Assembly: GCF_038404745.2 (NCBI RefSeq)
Contig: NZ_JAYKTT020000088.1
Location: 253,533-317,532, forward strand
Length of the DNA stretch: 64,000 nt
Source of the DNA: Chlorogloeopsis sp038404745
GTDB taxonomy: Bacteria; Cyanobacteriota; Cyanobacteriia; Cyanobacteriales; Nostocaceae
Direction of reading: 5' to 3'
This document shows, piece by piece, positions 62,354-64,000 of the stretch. Below the pieces are notes generated by a model. The model was not told where the DNA came from. It was given only the letters and a program-made list of their open reading frames with translations, and did not search any database. The position numbers were made by a program, and so were the translations under genes. The stretch's first letter is position 1, and each line of letters begins with the position of its first letter.

Positions 62354-63943
62354 ATGGCTATCGGCTACGTCGCGCTAGTACTCCATGCACATCTGCCCTT
62401 CGTCCGTCATCCAGAAAGTGACTATGTGCTGGAGGAAGAATGGCTTTATGAAGCTATTACTGAAACTTACATTCCCTTACTGCGAGTTTTTGAAGGGTTA
62501 AAGCGAGACGGTATCGACTTTAAGATCACCATGAGCATGACACCGCCTTTAGTGTCAATGCTACGCGATCCTCTGCTGCAAGAACGCTATGATGCCCATT
62601 TGGCTAAACTTGAAGAACTTGCCGAGCTAGAAGTTGAGCACAATACCCATAATGGTCATATCCGCTATTTAGCCGAACATTATGCTGCTGAGTTCAACGC
62701 CACGCGAGAAGTTTGGGAACGTTACAAAGGTGACTTGGTAACAGCTTTTAAGAATTTCCAAGACACAAATAACCTCGAAATTATCACATGTGGTGCTACC
62801 CACGGCTATTTACCATTAATGAAAATGTATCCCCAAGCCGTGTGGGCGCAACTTAAGGTATCCTACGATCATTATGAGGAAACTTTTGGCTGTCCACCCA
62901 GGGGAATTTGGTTGCCCGAATGCGCCTACTATGAGGGCTTAGAGCGGATGCTGGCAGATGTCGGGCTGCGTTACTTCCTGGTTGATGGACACGGTATTCT
63001 CTACGCTCGTCCCCGCCCCCGCTTTGGCAGCTATGCTCCGATTTTTACAGAAACTGGTGTGGCTGCTTTTGGACGCGATCATGAATCCTCTCAGCAGGTA
63101 TGGTCTTCTGAAGTAGGTTATCCTGGTGCAGCGGAATACCGCGAGTTTTATAAAGACTTGGGCTGGGAAGCTGAATATGAGTATATTAAGCCCTACATTA
63201 TGCCCAACGGGCAACGTAAGAATACGGGCATCAAATATCATAAAATTACTGGTCGCGGTTTAGGTCTTGGTGATAAAGCACTCTACGATCCCTACTGGGC
63301 AAGAGAAAAGACCGCTGAACACGCTGCTAATTTTATGTATAACCGGGAACGGCAAGTTGAACATCTCTACCACATAATGCAGCGTCCGCCGATTGTAGTG
63401 TCACCCTATGATGCGGAATTATTTGGGCATTGGTGGTATGAAGGCCCCTGGTTTATTGATTACTTATTTCGCAAGTCATGGTATGACCAACAAACATACC
63501 AAATGACACATTTAGGAGATTATTTGCGGGAACAGCCAACTCAGCAAGTTTGCCGCCCTTCTCAATCGAGTTGGGGTTATAAGGGATTTCACGAGTATTG
63601 GTTGAATGATACAAATGCGTGGATTTACCCACATTTGCACAAAGCTGCCGAACGGATGATTGAACTCTCTTCAAGAGAACCTGTGGATGAGTTAGAGTGG
63701 AAAGCACTCAATCAGGCAGCACGAGAGTTACTTTTAGCACAATCTTCTGACTGGGCTTTTATTATGCGAACGGGGACGATGGTACCCTATGCAGTTAGAA
63801 GAACGCGATCACACTTGATGCGGTTTAATAAGCTCTACGAAGACGTTAATATCGGCAAAATCGATAGCGGTTGGCTCGAAAAAGTTGAGTTGATGGACAA
63901 TATCTTCCCCAATATCAATTATCGCGTTTACCGTCCATTGTAG
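62354..63943 (+). CDS. GH57 family glycoside hydrolase, 1,4-alpha-glucan branching type
   Basis: A 529-residue GH57 protein with the C-terminal DUF1957 helical domain. LVLHAHLPFVRHPE opens the barrel, HNTHNGH gives metal/substrate residues, the predicted nucleophile is Glu189 in WLPECAYYEG, and the acid/base is Asp353 in SPYDAELFGHWW. This pair and layout match known GH57 branching enzymes, which add alpha-1,6 branches to glycogen; a plain alpha-glucanase is the alternative. It is monocistronic and followed by a hairpin. Confidence 0.9.
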   Translation: MAIGYVALVLHAHLPFVRHPESDYVLEEEWLYEAITETYIPLLRVFEGLKRDGIDFKITMSMTPPLVSMLRDPLLQERYDAHLAKLEELAELEVEHNTHNGHIRYLAEHYAAEFNATREVWERYKGDLVTAFKNFQDTNNLEIITCGATHGYLPLMKMYPQAVWAQLKVSYDHYEETFGCPPRGIWLPECAYYEGLERMLADVGLRYFLVDGHGILYARPRPRFGSYAPIFTETGVAAFGRDHESSQQVWSSEVGYPGAAEYREFYKDLGWEAEYEYIKPYIMPNGQRKNTGIKYHKITGRGLGLGDKALYDPYWAREKTAEHAANFMYNRERQVEHLYHIMQRPPIVVSPYDAELFGHWWYEGPWFIDYLFRKSWYDQQTYQMTHLGDYLREQPTQQVCRPSQSSWGYKGFHEYWLNDTNAWIYPHLHKAAERMIELSSREPVDELEWKALNQAARELLLAQSSDWAFIMRTGTMVPYAVRRTRSHLMRFNKLYEDVNIGKIDSGWLEKVELMDNIFPNINYRVYRPL

Positions 63944-63971
63944 AAAGCGCACGTAAAGGCGTAAAGAGTGG

Positions 63972-63994
63972 TAGGGTGGGCATTGCTCACCCTA
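63972..63994. terminator. Hairpin TAGGGTG...CACCCTA after the GH57 gene
   Basis: Seven-base perfect arms, extended by GGCA/TGCT-type inner bases, lie 29 bases past the stop. The sequence GGTGGGCATTGCTCACC is a short interspersed palindrome like the one after pepA, and probably ends this transcript. Confidence 0.6.
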
Positions 63995-64000
63995 TATTAT

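Overview
The window is chromosomal DNA of a cyanobacterium, most likely a filamentous (Nostocales-type) one. The evidence is the many GCGATCGC (HIP1) octamers, the moderate G+C, and a gene set that includes tocopherol cyclase, GuaB3, DUF3038/DUF4335, Ycf35, the Yfr1 small RNA, a carotenoid oxygenase and a five-PAS hybrid histidine kinase. The order assignment is inference. Heptamer-type short repeats and several families of interspersed palindromic repeats fill many intergenic spaces, as is usual in large-genome filamentous species.

Layout. 1-12.1 kb: a cut GMC oxidoreductase end, a metallophosphoesterase, small secreted proteins, a carotenoid oxygenase, a PEBP protein, a YdcF protein, tRNA-Arg(CCU), tocopherol cyclase, a coiled-coil/WD40 protein, DUF2288 and an AI-2E-type permease. 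12.1-20 kb: the lipid genes plsX-fabH-fabD and a plsC-type gene, all on the minus strand. An accessory block of about 4 kb (12.97-16.8 kb) lies between fabD and plsC. It holds a frameshifted alpha/beta hydrolase, an antitoxin remnant, a Rieske oxygenase/TetR pair with visible operators, and a UPF0175/PIN toxin-antitoxin pair bracketed by 50-bp direct repeats. 20.9-32.8 kb: a DacB-type carboxypeptidase, LptC plus a LabA-like NYN protein, MetRS, an acyltransferase/hydrolase pair resembling a split phytyl ester synthase, an EcsC-like protein, leucyl aminopeptidase and a LOG protein.

33.6-42.2 kb: trxA - yfr1 - guaB3 on the minus strand, then the large hybrid kinase and mutS2. 42.2-43.7 kb: a gene desert with a decayed site-2 protease. 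43.7-49.1 kb: DUF3038-DUF4335, the DUF2997-Ycf35-ferredoxin cluster, and a saccharopine dehydrogenase-like protein. 49.1-54.6 kb: a decayed four-helix-bundle gene, a hypothetical gene and the type IV pilus motor operon pilB-pilT-pilC. 55.3-61.3 kb: grpE-dnaK-dnaJ-tusA-like-rsgA. The window ends with a secreted hypothetical protein and a GH57 alpha-glucan branching-type enzyme.

Most notable observations. (1) One family of purine-rich/pyrimidine-rich imperfect palindromes occurs between genes and also sits in frame inside at least four conserved genes (hybrid kinase twice, mutS2, rsgA, lptC N-terminus), always in a loop or linker. (2) A 67-bp repeat with GTAGGGGCGGGTTT-type ends occurs seven times, once invaded by a second repeat family. 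(3) Yfr1, not covered by any protein gene, can be read directly between guaB3 and trxA. (4) The fab/pls cluster is split by an accessory island. (5) Several genes are caught in the process of decay.
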